Source: Methanococcoides sp. EBM-47 (GTDB lineage: Archaea > Halobacteriota > Methanosarcinia > Methanosarcinales > Methanosarcinaceae). Taken from it: a DNA stretch of 64,000 nucleotides. The stretch covers positions 1 to 64,000 of the forward strand of contig MPPA01000010.1 in assembly GCA_001896725.1 (NCBI GenBank), in the 5' to 3' direction. The position numbers and the translations under genes are program-made. Below are positions 56,248 to 64,000 of the stretch, piece after piece; the first letter of the stretch is position 1, and each line of letters begins with the position of its first letter. The notes below the pieces were generated by a model. The model was not told the DNA's origin and did no database searches. It saw only the letters and a list, made by a program, of their open reading frames with translations.

Positions 56248-57096
56248 ATGGCACATGTAATGGAGATCCTTGGAATGGCAAGGGTAGTGGTAAAAGATGG
56301 TAAGGTTATAGAAGTAGGTGAACCACAGATAGAATGGTGCCCTCTCTTTGAAAAGGCCAGGGGTATCAAAGAGATAGACTCAGAAGAGGTTCGGAAGAAC
56401 ATGGAATTCCGTATCCGGGATTTTGGTCTGTTCACCCCAAAAAGAAAGCTCGAGATGGATGTGTTCGTGGGGTTCGGTGCTTCTGAAGTGATGATGTCAG
56501 GTCTTAACAGGGGTTTGTTAGATGCCACTGTAACTGTATGTGATGGGGCAGGGACCGTTATTACTGCTAACCCAAGACTTGTACAGGGAATGGGAGCAAG
56601 GATATCGGGCCTTGTGGAAACTGAACCTATCCCTGAGGTCATAGCAGGTATTGAACAAAGAAAAGGTACTGTTCTTGATCCGCAGCATGCAAGCATCGAT
56701 CCGGTAAAAGGAGTGGAAAGGGCCGCACAAATGGGCCACAGAAAGATAGCCGTTTCTGTGATAGATGAATTGACAGCTTCAAGGATAAGGGAACTTGAGA
56801 AAACGCATGATATAGATGTTTTTATAATAGCTGCCCATACCACGGCCCTCACAAAAGAAAGTGTTGTTGAGCTGTTAAAATACACTGATATTGTAACAGC
56901 GTGTGCGTCCAGGAATCTACGAAGCCTCGTAAAACCAATTGCGCAGGTGGGCACAGCAGTGCCACTGTTCGCAGTGACCCAAAAAGGCAAGGAGTTGCTA
57001 CTTGAACGCGCAAAAGAAGTAGACAGTCCCATACTTATAAATACCATGCCTCTGCCGGTGCTTCCTGAACAGAAGCAACCCAGAGATCTGATATAA
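56248..57096 (+). CDS. Methanogenesis marker protein 8 (DUF2099)
   Basis: 282 aa. A family found throughout methanogens and annotated as methanogenesis marker 8; the role is not established. Visible conserved parts are IEWCPLFEKARGI (about 27-40), FGLFTPKRKLEM, VGFGASEVMMSGL, DATVTVCDGAGTVI and TACASRNLRSLVKP. A full SD (AAGGTGATG) precedes ATG 56248. It shares the plus-strand unit with the PaaK-like ligase, which may be coincidence or a functional link. Confidence 0.92.
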   Translation: MAHVMEILGMARVVVKDGKVIEVGEPQIEWCPLFEKARGIKEIDSEEVRKNMEFRIRDFGLFTPKRKLEMDVFVGFGASEVMMSGLNRGLLDATVTVCDGAGTVITANPRLVQGMGARISGLVETEPIPEVIAGIEQRKGTVLDPQHASIDPVKGVERAAQMGHRKIAVSVIDELTASRIRELEKTHDIDVFIIAAHTTALTKESVVELLKYTDIVTACASRNLRSLVKPIAQVGTAVPLFAVTQKGKELLLERAKEVDSPILINTMPLPVLPEQKQPRDLI

Positions 57097-57162
57097 GGAC
57101 AATTAAAGGGGTCCCATAAATACTATCATGTCAGAAGCATCTTTACTTTTCCGTTGTTGGCC

Positions 57163-57582
57163 TTAGGCTACCATTCCTTCTATCGCTTCCTTTTTTCTAT
57201 ATACTGTACCTTGGAAGGTTGCTATTACCTCATCCTCCTCATCTGTTACAGTGACTATATAGGTTGCCAATTTGTAACCTATCGATACTTCTTTTGCCTC
57301 TGCGATCAAATATCCTTTTCTTGCAGCTTTCACGAAAGCTATGGAACAATTTATTGCTACTGCGATCCTTCCATGAGCATTTGAGGCGCTACCGAAGACC
57401 AGATCTGCAAGGGTGAAGATCGCTCCACCGTGGACAGTGCCAAAGGCATTAAGGTGCTCATCTGCTATGAACATGCGAGCTTTTGCATATCCGGGACCTA
57501 CCTCAAGCAATTCTATATTACAATGGGCTGCAAACCTGTCCCTGGACAATAGTCCCATTAATGGTGCAATTCTTCTCTGCAT
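57163..57582 (-). CDS. PaaI-family hotdog thioesterase
   Basis: 139 aa. A single hotdog domain with NAFGTVHGGAIFTLADLVFG (the HGG catalytic motif, about 50-69) and AINCSIAFVKAA. It hydrolyses acyl- or aryl-CoA thioesters, usually as a tetramer. ATG 57582 lies six bases after GGGGTG; the GTG at 57591 lies in that SD. It is convergent with the marker 8 gene and near the PaaK-like ligase, the classical partner of PaaI, so the two may handle the same aryl-CoA (inference). Confidence 0.92.
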   Translation of the reverse strand: MQRRIAPLMGLLSRDRFAAHCNIELLEVGPGYAKARMFIADEHLNAFGTVHGGAIFTLADLVFGSASNAHGRIAVAINCSIAFVKAARKGYLIAEAKEVSIGYKLATYIVTVTDEEDEVIATFQGTVYRKKEAIEGMVA

Positions 57583-57739
57583 TTTGAACACCCCTTCATT
57601 TCAAGCTATCTCCAAATATTGTGGATGGGTTAAAAATCTACTGATTATGGATCAGATATCTTGCTTGCCATGATGCCTAATGAAGAGATATCACATGAAA
57701 AATAATGAAAATTATTAATCATGATATTTAAGGGGCAGA

Positions 57740-57749
57740 TTTATATATG
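57740..57749 (+). promoter_or_regulatory. TATA box for the 38-aa membrane protein
   Basis: TTTATATATG preceded by purine-rich GGGGCAGA, 30-38 bases before ATG 57778, implies a leader of under ten bases or none. Confidence 0.5.
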
Positions 57750-57777
57750 ATTGCTTTCTTTAAGGTCATGATCAATC

Positions 57778-57894
57778 ATGATAGAAAAGTACGGAAACGA
57801 AACAGAAATGATGCAGTTCATCATAGTGCTGATAACAATGACCATATCAACCTTTGCATACTATTCATTGTTCAACTATCACGGGGTAATCTGA
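57778..57894 (+). CDS. 38-residue single-helix membrane protein
   Basis: ATG 57778 to TGA 57894. The N-terminus is polar and acidic (IEKYGNETE), followed by one hydrophobic helix (about 13-33) and a short polar end. There is no SD, but a strong TATA box at 57740-57749 fits near-leaderless expression. Hydrophobic patterning is clearly helical, and the frame sits alone in an otherwise empty 570-base gap. No family is recognised. Confidence 0.55.
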   Translation: MIEKYGNETEMMQFIIVLITMTISTFAYYSLFNYHGVI

Positions 57895-58155
57895 CTTCCC
57901 TTGGTATCATAAAACTTACACGTTAATTTTCTCCTATCCTCCTTTTCATTTGATCAACACTTCTACATACATATCTATTTTTTTATACTATTTAACAGAA
58001 CATAATATAGAAAAGTATTTAATTAAGGTCACCTTAGGTGTAACTGGTGGTATAAAACGGCATACACTGGCTTTTCTCTTAGAAGTATTCTCTGGGAAAT
58101 ACGCATAATTGTTCTATTCTATGTAATAGGTGATTGGCTGAGCACAGTATATGCT

Positions 58156-58431
58156 TTGCCTGGCAGACAGGAAGGCAACATACTTCTTAGTACCTTTATC
58201 TCAGATAATGGAATCTATAGCTTGTTGCTTCTTAAATTATTATTTGTAGCTTTGCTTGTGATCAATTTCTACGTACTGAACAATTGCAGGCACGAGATCG
58301 CACCTTATTTAAAAGAAGGGTTAAAATCTTCAGTGACCATACTTGGAATTGTCCTTACAGCGAACAATATCCTTGTGGGACTTTATGACTGGAGCTTTTT
58401 GGGATCCATGATCACCATACTGAATGCTTGA
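58156..58431 (+). CDS. DUF5658-like membrane protein, start unresolved
   Basis: 91 aa from the only standard start codon (TTG 58156), but the reading frame is open back to 58027. The upstream part encodes a clear first helix (IIVLFYVIGDWLSTVYALPG across 58105-58164) that belongs to this family's first membrane segment with its D-x-x-S/T-x-Y-L pattern and the following E-G-N. The true product is therefore probably about 115-130 aa with four helices, started at a non-standard codon, or the gene is broken upstream. Function is unknown. Confidence 0.65.
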   Translation: MPGRQEGNILLSTFISDNGIYSLLLLKLLFVALLVINFYVLNNCRHEIAPYLKEGLKSSVTILGIVLTANNILVGLYDWSFLGSMITILNA

Positions 58432-58476
58432 TCTTTACCCTAATAAATATATACATTTAGCTATTCATCCTTTTTC

Positions 58477-58863
58477 ATGAGGAAAATAAAAGGCATTTCC
58501 AGAGATACTCTCAGATTTATTTTAGAGGTCAGTAGATCATCTTATCCTAATGAGTTCGCTGGCTTGCTTCAGGCAGAAGATGGTATTATCATCGATGTGC
58601 TGATCTTACCCGGAACAGAATCCGGAAAAAGCAGTGCTTTGCTGCGACTGTACATGATGCCAAATATTTCTACTGTAGGGTCCGTGCATAGCCATCCCGG
58701 AGGATCTATAAAACCATCCAGTGCTGATCTCCAAATGTTCGGAAGGACAGGTAATTATCATATTATAGCAGGATACCCTTATGACCTTCAAAGCTGGGCA
58801 TGTTTTAATGCCAAAGGTGAAGAGCAGGAACTACAAATAATAGATGATCGAGCAGATGAATAA
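58477..58863 (+). CDS. JAMM/MPN+ metalloprotease (desampylase-like)
   Basis: 128 aa. A complete JAMM site: E26 and HSHPGGSIKPSSAD, that is H71-x-H73-x7-S81-x2-D84, with zinc expected at the two histidines and the aspartate. Archaeal homologues remove ubiquitin-like SAMP proteins from conjugates or process sulfur carriers. TATA AAATATATAC (about 58445) lies some 25-30 bases before the ATG and no SD is present, so translation is probably leaderless. No ubiquitin-like gene is adjacent. Confidence 0.9.
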   Translation: MRKIKGISRDTLRFILEVSRSSYPNEFAGLLQAEDGIIIDVLILPGTESGKSSALLRLYMMPNISTVGSVHSHPGGSIKPSSADLQMFGRTGNYHIIAGYPYDLQSWACFNAKGEEQELQIIDDRADE

Positions 58864-59233
58864 ACCGTATACAGACTGAAGCTATTTTTTTAGAAAAACA
58901 AAAAGTATATATATTTACAATACCAGTATGACAAATGCAGTTAGCTTAGTTGGCGAGTAAAGAAAAGGATAATACCGTTTCTGTTTGCTTCTTTTAGGTT
59001 AATTGACTGAATGCAGAGAATGGGTTGTATTGATCAAAGTAAATTATTCGGTCTCAACTGAAGCTGTTCCTGATACCTTTTTAAAAGGTATTGTAATAGA
59101 TACAGTATGCTATCCGCAAGTGTGTGGGTTTTGCAGAACTAGAGGTTAAAAGCCGATTGGCTAGATCATGCTCAAATTCTCAGTCTCAATGTTGAGACAC
59201 ACCAATATAATAAAACAGCAAAGGATATAAAAT
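58864..59233. other. Gap with promoter and hairpins, possible RNA or long leader
   Basis: A strong TATA-like AAAGTATATATATTTAC (about 58900-58917) is not followed by an ORF. Three inverted repeats follow: ATACCTTT-TTA-AAAGGTAT (59073-59091), AGCC-GATT-GGCT (about 59151-59162) and GTCTCA-ATGT-TGAGAC (about 59182-59197). A second TATA-like AATATAATAAAAC (about 59203-59215) is immediately before the RGG gene. The region may be a small RNA or a long 5' leader. Confidence 0.4.
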
Positions 59234-59527
59234 ATGAACAACGATAGAAGAGGCGGAAGTGGCGGATTTAGGTCCGGCGGAAGTGGCGGTCCAAGAGGCG
59301 GAGGCGGTGGATTCAGGTCCGGCGGAAGTGGCGGTCCAAGAGGCGGAGGCGGTGGATTCAGGTCCGGCGGAAGTGGCGGATTTAGATCCAGTGGTCCGAG
59401 AGAAATGCATAAAGCAACATGTGCTGACTGTGGACAGGAAACCGAAGTACCTTTCGTGCCATCCGGTGACAGACCTGTATACTGCAGGGAGTGCTACCAG
59501 AAGCACAGACCACCAAAGAGATATTAA
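59234..59527 (+). CDS. RGG-repeat protein with CxxC...CxxC zinc domain
   Basis: 97 aa. The N-terminal half (about 5-53) is glycine/arginine/serine-rich with FRSGGSGG and PRGGGGG units, an RGG-box-like disordered region. The C-terminal half has CADCGQE (about 63) and CREC (about 84), the CxxC_CxxC small zinc domain found in Methanosarcinales. The combination suggests a single-stranded RNA/DNA-binding protein, possibly stress- or cold-related (inference). SD AAAGGA precedes the ATG. The repeated DNA is much richer in G than its surroundings. Confidence 0.85.
   Translation: MNNDRRGGSGGFRSGGSGGPRGGGGGFRSGGSGGPRGGGGGFRSGGSGGFRSSGPREMHKATCADCGQETEVPFVPSGDRPVYCRECYQKHRPPKRY
59276..59384 (+). repeat. 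45-bp in-frame tandem repeat
   Basis: Two perfect 45-bp units (59276-59320 and 59321-59365) and a partial third (59366-59384), starting GGCGGAAGTGGCGG. Each encodes 15 residues of the glycine/arginine region, so copy-number change would alter the length of the disordered tail without a frameshift. Confidence 0.9.
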
Positions 59528-59554
59528 ACACGTCTATTGATCTTTGTGGAAGCG

Positions 59555-59600
59555 ATATACATTGTTTGTATATTCACTTCATTTTTAAATTTTTTTAAAG
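59555..59600. terminator. Bidirectional terminator between convergent genes
   Basis: ATATACA-TTGTT-TGTATAT (59555-59573) followed by ATTTTTAAATTTTTTTAAAG, between the stop of the RGG gene and the stop of the SemiSWEET gene. Confidence 0.5.
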
Positions 59601-59606
59601 CTCCTT

Positions 59607-59897
59607 CTATACTTCAATTGTATCATTGACCGCTGAAATATCCCTGTTCAATTCAAAATGGTCCTTCTTCAGTTTGTACGCGAGCAATGTTGAAGCCAGA
59701 GCCACTGAAACAGAATTCGCCAATACCAAAGCCATATCTTTGATCAGTAACCCATGGTACAACCATAATGTCATACCTGTCGTAGAACACAAAAGCATCA
59801 ATAACGAGATGTCTTTTGTGGACTTTGTCTTCAAAGCTTTCAGAAGCTGAGGTGCAAAAGCAAGAGTTGTAAGTGTCCCTGCCAGATAACCGATCAT
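59607..59897 (-). CDS. SemiSWEET (PQ-loop, MtN3-like) sugar transporter
   Basis: 96 aa with three helices. The first holds FAPQLL, the PQ motif, followed by KTKSTKDIS, both characteristic of SemiSWEETs; the second has the W-x-x-Y-G-like segment LWLYHGLL. SemiSWEETs work as homodimers and move small sugars or related solutes passively. SD GAGGT lies seven bases before the ATG. The C-terminal charged tail (about 78-96) is ordinary. Confidence 0.92.
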   Translation of the reverse strand: MIGYLAGTLTTLAFAPQLLKALKTKSTKDISLLMLLCSTTGMTLWLYHGLLIKDMALVLANSVSVALASTLLAYKLKKDHFELNRDISAVNDTIEV

Positions 59898-60292
59898 AAG
59901 GTACCTCTTTTAAATTGTATATTTTAATAGCGGATTATATGACTTATATATTATTAAAGTATATCTAAATTTAAAAACTGATCTGATGTTTTCTCTCTCT
60001 GTTATGATCTTTAAAGGATCTCATTGCTAAACATGGTGTTCATACATCATTGCAAAATTACATTTAAGTATTAAAATACTCATGTGAGCTGAAAAGTATC
60101 ATGGGTATTGTGCATTAATGCAAGGTTTTGTTATATATTACAATGTCATTGGACTGTTCAGAAGACATCTTTGCTGGGTGCCTATATCCATTGTAAAAGG
60201 AGGGTATGGCCTATCCTCCTCCTTCCGTGGATCGCTATAGGCTGGCAGAAACAGGATAATCCCAAATTTACAATACTAATGGTGATAGTTCC
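59898..60292. promoter_or_regulatory. Gap with promoter and SD-containing hairpin before the 63-aa gene
   Basis: TATA-like GTTATATATTAC (about 60129-60140) predicts a leader of about 130 bases for the 63-aa gene. Within it GGAGGGTA-TGGCC-TATCCTCC (60199-60219) is a strong hairpin. Its 5' arm includes an SD, and its loop overlaps an ATG (60206) opening a 17-codon frame to 60259. The upstream 230 bases hold nothing recognised. Confidence 0.4.
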
Positions 60293-60484
60293 ATGGTTCT
60301 CATAGAATCCTCAGAACTCCTCGATACTCTAAAACTATTGCACACCTTTGCAGCAACTTTCAGTTTACAGGAAGCTTCAAAAGCATACAACAATGTAATT
60401 TGCCTGGTTCAGCTGATGGAAAAAGAGATATCGGATGATCAAGCATACAATAAGAGGGATGCATTCTCAAATAGGTTTTCCTGA
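60293..60484 (+). CDS. Small helical protein, 63 aa
   Basis: ATG 60293 has a perfect GGTGAT site six bases upstream. The sequence is soluble, alpha-helical in pattern (SSELLDTLKLLHTFAATFSL, VQLMEKEISDDQ) and ends in RDAFSNRFS. The family is not recognised. It is convergent with the NorD-like gene, 54 bases apart. Composition and SD argue that it is real. Confidence 0.7.
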   Translation: MVLIESSELLDTLKLLHTFAATFSLQEASKAYNNVICLVQLMEKEISDDQAYNKRDAFSNRFS

Positions 60485-60538
60485 CCCGCTCCTGACATTC
60501 ATTCCTATAGCAATATTATTTGGATAAGTTACGCAAGT

Positions 60539-63500
60539 TCATGTCGTAAGTTTCTTGTACAATGACGGAAGCCTTGCAGGAAGCACCTGCGCATCGTCTA
60601 TTATCGTGTAACCTACATTTGAGAAGATGGTATCAAGATAATTCCCAGGATCTTTATCTACTGTTATACAGAAGAAATGTATGTTCCTGGCATTGCCTTC
60701 CTGGATGGCTACCCTTGTATCCTCTTCTGCCAAGCGTCCTTCGTATGCTCCTTCTCCATGACAGGTATCATAGGGTTCTCCATCTGAAAGGAGCACTATC
60801 ATCTTAGTAGTTGCCTGCACCTGTTCCAGCTTTGCAATGGAATGCCTGATCACGGGCCCAAGGCGAGTGTTAGCCACTGGTTCCAGCAGGCTGATCCTGT
60901 TGGCCACGGTATCCGAAAAATTCTCATTGAACTCCTTTATTATGTAATACTCCACATCATTGCGGGTATGGCCGGAGAAAGCGTAAATAGCATATTTGTC
61001 TCCAATACTTTCCAGTGCCTGGCTCATTATGATCAAAGAGTCTTTTTCCACATCTATAATGCTCTGGCCGCCTGTGTCCAGTTTTTTGGAGGTGGAAGCA
61101 CTGACATCTACGAGGAAAAGCGTAGCCACATCCCTTTCTCTCTTATCCCACCGCACATAAAAACGATCATCCTGATCCGCACCACATCTTCTCTGCATGA
61201 GGGCTTCTATGAACGCATCGATATCGATCTCAGTGCCATCTGTCTGTCCTTTTAACTTGTGGAAAGATTCAGGTTTCATTGTGCTGAAAATGCGCCTGAT
61301 GAGTGCGATCTCATTACTGTATCGCTTTATTGCATCTTCAAAGTATTCTCCCGAGTCACCTGCGGGCTCTATTTCTTTAACCACACACCAGCCGGACTTG
61401 TAATCATTGATCACAGTGTCCCATTCATCGTATCTGAAACTCCCGCGCACATTCCAGTTATTGGGAATAGCGTAACTTTGTTCCTGGAACATCTCATCCG
61501 GTTTTTCTTCTTTTTTCTCCTCTTCCCTGCTTTCCTCACATTGCGGTACGAACCTCGCAAGCATGTGCTCGTAAGGGTCAGTAGAAGCAGGTTCTTCCTC
61601 TGTCAGAGCAGAAATACCCACACCCCTGTATTCAAGATTTTTAATTGGAGTGTATTGCCGATCAGCCAGAGGACCATACAGCTCCTGAAGCAGATCATAT
61701 ATCTCAAATGCCACTTCCATGGAATCCAGAGTAGAGGAATTCGGATGGAGTACTTTATGGAGCAGAGCCCTGCAAATGTCTATGGTCTGCCTCATTTTTG
61801 CGTCCATGCTGAATACCGGTTCATTATCTGCAGAAAGCCACATCAGTGCTTCCATGAACCTTTCCAGCCCAGGTTCCGGAATAGGCCTTGCCTGTAAAAG
61901 CTGAGCCCTGATCTTTTTGAAACTATCCCTCAGTCCTCTGTAGGAAGCGAATATCATGTATTCAATTCTTGCATCTTCTATGATACCCATGAGATCGATG
62001 GCTAGAAGATGATCTTGAAATGCAGAAAAAAGGCTTGTTATACTCACTGTTTCCATAGCGCTGCTAAACTCAAATCCCATTTTTTTCAGTAAAGAATATG
62101 CAGCTTGCGTGGATATTTCTGTGGTGCTGAACTGCACATGCCCCACTTCATGCATCACGCTCAGCTTATATATATTGAAATTATCTTCAAAATCAATATA
62201 TTTTTTGATCTTGGGTTCAAGGTAGATGACATTACCTGCAATAATGGGGTTCAGAAAATCGAGACCTTCCGCCAAAGGAAGAACATGTTTCGACCGGATG
62301 CTGAAGTCCACACCTGAAAGGCCGACAGCATAGAATTTCAGAACATTCGCCACCTTTTTCAGGGCTACTCCGCCTTTGAGCTCTTCGATGGTATCCGTGG
62401 AACTTTTGGATTTAAGGGAGAAGTAAGGTCTCCCCCTGATCGGACTTTCTTCAAAAACGCTTATCCCTTTGAAGGCCCACTCTTCAAGTTCCCTTACATC
62501 CAGATCTGCCAGCAGGGACGGAGAAAAGGCAAAATAATCCACAGCTATCTTTTTATCGTTTTCGTATACCTTCAGGCCGGTGCCTGCCCATTTCCTGATC
62601 TCTGCCGGGTCGATCCTTTCCACCACTTCCGGCAGGCTTTCAAAGAAAACACCTGCAAGCAGCCAATCTACTTCCAGCAGCATACGGGCTGTGGAGAATA
62701 TTTCTCCGTGATAAGCAGGTGGGACCTGTTTAAAGGCAACAGCCGAGTGCCTGCAATAACCTGCACCAAGATGGGAACTTTTCTTTGCGATCTCTTTTCC
62801 AATGGCCAGCCAGTCCCTGAAATTCTGATAGGTGAAGAGATGCAGCACATCAGGGGCATATCTGAAATAATTCTCTACGCATTCGGGATTTACCAGAGCT
62901 AGCTCAGATCCCACATCTAATATAAATGCCCTTTGTTCCCGGGTAGTGGTCCGAACATGGCTTTCAAGCCCCTTGAAACCATGATCTATGAATGCTTTTG
63001 CAGCGTGCCTGTCTCTGGATACAAGAGCTATGCCTCTGTCTGCCCATTCTATCAATTCTCCAATATCCGTAGAACCAAGAAGCTTCGGACTTCTGTTCAC
63101 AAAGGATATAGCCATATCGATATTGAACTCAGCGATCTTCTCTGTCACAGAGAACCACTTGTTAAGATCGTTGTCACCCAGGTCAGCCATTGCAAGAGGT
63201 GAACGGTTGAACAGCGCAAGAGTTAGAGGCGCACCGAACCTGAGAATGGGATTGAGCGCATTGAGGATCAAATGCCTTCGATGCGGTTCAATGTGAGTGA
63301 AAGTTTTTCCGGAGCTGTTTATGATCTCTACTACGGTCCTCCAGTCCTTCTCCCTGATATTTTCGATAATATCAACAAATTTGCGGAATTCATCAGCGGA
63401 CAGCAGAGATAAAAGGTCTGCAAGGTGTTTAAAATAAGCCTCAGATACTCTTATATTGGAGCCTGAGAAATTGCTTCCAATAGATACCAATTCTTCAAAC

Positions 63501-63976
63501 TGCTCAAAAGGCCGAGATGACACAACTTTAGAAGTATTGGCAAAATAAGATATGGCAAGCCCCTTGTCCCGACCTGCTATGGATATTCCCATTTCTGTCC
63601 ACCGGTGCAAAAGAGGCAGCCCACCTTTTTCAATGATAGTACCCGATGCATCAAAGAAGCCTTCGATACACGAAATGCTCAAGAATGATGCCTTTTGTGC
63701 AAGCATTAGCCATTCTCTAAAGCCATCTTGAGGAAGCGAACGGTACACCTGAGGTGCTGCCTTCAGATAAGATCTAATTACTCTGCGACCTTTACCTGAT
63801 GTAAATTTTCCTGAGCTCAAGATGAACTTCAGATCCTGGACAGATATCTCCTTGAGATGTTCCACTACATAGGATAAATCATCCGGGTCAAGATTAGGAT
63901 AATATGATCTGACAATGTCAGTAAGTTCTTCCGGAGAAAGAGGGCTTCCGCCTGCTTCTTCCATTCCCTCGCTCAC
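60539..63976 (-). CDS. Giant NorD-like protein: helical repeats, HExxH and VWA domain
   Basis: 1145 aa. The first 500 residues are degenerate helical repeats of about 35-40 aa with a W...G...A..YF...SP pattern. A central region has HEVGH (609-613), a zinc-peptidase-like site, though no peptidase is proven. A charged EEEKKEEK linker (about 835-845) precedes the C-terminal VWA domain with the MIDAS motif D957-x-S959-x-S961 and VLLSDGEPYD. This matches NorD/CbbO proteins, which partner MoxR-family AAA+ ATPases to activate or insert metal into enzymes. Its GTG start overlaps the stop of the upstream gene (GTGA). Confidence 0.88.
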   Translation of the reverse strand: MSEGMEEAGGSPLSPEELTDIVRSYYPNLDPDDLSYVVEHLKEISVQDLKFILSSGKFTSGKGRRVIRSYLKAAPQVYRSLPQDGFREWLMLAQKASFLSISCIEGFFDASGTIIEKGGLPLLHRWTEMGISIAGRDKGLAISYFANTSKVVSSRPFEQFEELVSIGSNFSGSNIRVSEAYFKHLADLLSLLSADEFRKFVDIIENIREKDWRTVVEIINSSGKTFTHIEPHRRHLILNALNPILRFGAPLTLALFNRSPLAMADLGDNDLNKWFSVTEKIAEFNIDMAISFVNRSPKLLGSTDIGELIEWADRGIALVSRDRHAAKAFIDHGFKGLESHVRTTTREQRAFILDVGSELALVNPECVENYFRYAPDVLHLFTYQNFRDWLAIGKEIAKKSSHLGAGYCRHSAVAFKQVPPAYHGEIFSTARMLLEVDWLLAGVFFESLPEVVERIDPAEIRKWAGTGLKVYENDKKIAVDYFAFSPSLLADLDVRELEEWAFKGISVFEESPIRGRPYFSLKSKSSTDTIEELKGGVALKKVANVLKFYAVGLSGVDFSIRSKHVLPLAEGLDFLNPIIAGNVIYLEPKIKKYIDFEDNFNIYKLSVMHEVGHVQFSTTEISTQAAYSLLKKMGFEFSSAMETVSITSLFSAFQDHLLAIDLMGIIEDARIEYMIFASYRGLRDSFKKIRAQLLQARPIPEPGLERFMEALMWLSADNEPVFSMDAKMRQTIDICRALLHKVLHPNSSTLDSMEVAFEIYDLLQELYGPLADRQYTPIKNLEYRGVGISALTEEEPASTDPYEHMLARFVPQCEESREEEKKEEKPDEMFQEQSYAIPNNWNVRGSFRYDEWDTVINDYKSGWCVVKEIEPAGDSGEYFEDAIKRYSNEIALIRRIFSTMKPESFHKLKGQTDGTEIDIDAFIEALMQRRCGADQDDRFYVRWDKRERDVATLFLVDVSASTSKKLDTGGQSIIDVEKDSLIIMSQALESIGDKYAIYAFSGHTRNDVEYYIIKEFNENFSDTVANRISLLEPVANTRLGPVIRHSIAKLEQVQATTKMIVLLSDGEPYDTCHGEGAYEGRLAEEDTRVAIQEGNARNIHFFCITVDKDPGNYLDTIFSNVGYTIIDDAQVLPARLPSLYKKLTT

Positions 63977-64000
63977 TCCATGATAGTGGAGATGATCTCA
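63973..64000 (-). CDS. Partial upstream gene, last nine codons (runs off the window)
   Basis: Reading into the window on the minus strand, a frame ends ...IISTIME followed by TGA (63973-63975), overlapping the GTG of the NorD-like gene. That tight overlap and the usual NorQ-NorD order suggest a MoxR/NorQ-type AAA+ ATPase, but nothing in these few codons proves it. Confidence 0.4.

Noticed and set aside
60000-60100. Possible second repeat family shared with 2108-2160 (CTAAACATG-containing stretches)
   Set aside because: Shared words are short and AT-rich and could be chance; not defined at either end.

Overview
The window looks like chromosome of a methylotrophic methanogen of the Methanosarcinales (Methanosarcinaceae). 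This placement is inferred from the families present: methanogenesis marker protein 8, an iron-sulfur-cluster-containing Rpo3 (RpoD), DUF2551, a CcmF haem lyase split over two genes, exonuclease VII, CDP-archaeol synthase and S-layer proteins built from the Methanosarcina-type duplication domain. Coding and non-coding DNA are AT-leaning. Promoters show archaeal TATA boxes, and several genes look leaderless. The genus is not determined.

Layout. 0.1-4 kb: two tiny zinc-ribbon genes behind a structured leader, a lipoprotein-like/transglutaminase-like gene bracketed by two copies of a MITE-like repeat, and a drug-efflux MFS gene. 4-8 kb: tRNA-Leu(CAG), then minus-strand genes carS, pyrE, purD, argF. 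8-10.3 kb: two ccmF half-genes in inverted order. 10.3-12 kb: sparse DNA with an AT-rich membrane-protein gene and a 29-residue membrane peptide. 12-13.5 kb: xseA-xseB.

13.6-37.1 kb is a large surface-glycan/S-layer locus. It holds GDP-mannose 4,6-dehydratase, a divergent UDP-GlcNAc 2-epimerase, three GT-C-like membrane transferases, a hexapeptide acetyltransferase, a Wzx-like flippase, two GT4 and one GT2 glycosyltransferases. In its centre is a two-gene cassette (about 480-aa plus about 1150-1200-aa exported proteins) that occurs twice. All four cassette proteins share one conserved domain of about 225 residues that I do not recognise. The two large ones add S-layer-like domains with calcium-loop-like motifs, PGF-pre-PGF-like regions and C-terminal membrane helices. 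This is the strongest candidate for an undescribed system: a surface structure made and glycosylated from one locus.

37-44.5 kb: a TadA/FlaI-type secretion ATPase and a double-domain TadC platform protein with no pilin nearby, a radical SAM protein, DUF2551 and UppS (polyprenyl carrier for glycan assembly). 44.7-47.2 kb: tRNA-Leu(GAG), nearly identical to the first, and the rps13-rps4-rps11-rpo3 operon behind a three-hairpin leader. 47.4-54.6 kb: a main-type S-layer protein, NudC, an exported MBL-fold/lamin-tail protein with DUF3006, a third MITE-like copy and a secreted metallopeptidase. 54.8-64 kb: phenylacetate-CoA-ligase-like enzyme, methanogenesis marker 8, hotdog thioesterase, several very small proteins, a JAMM protease, an RGG/CxxC protein, SemiSWEET, and a giant NorD-like VWA protein whose upstream partner runs off the window.

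Recurrent oddity: at several genes the natural protein start has a good Shine-Dalgarno site followed by CTG, not ATG/GTG/TTG.
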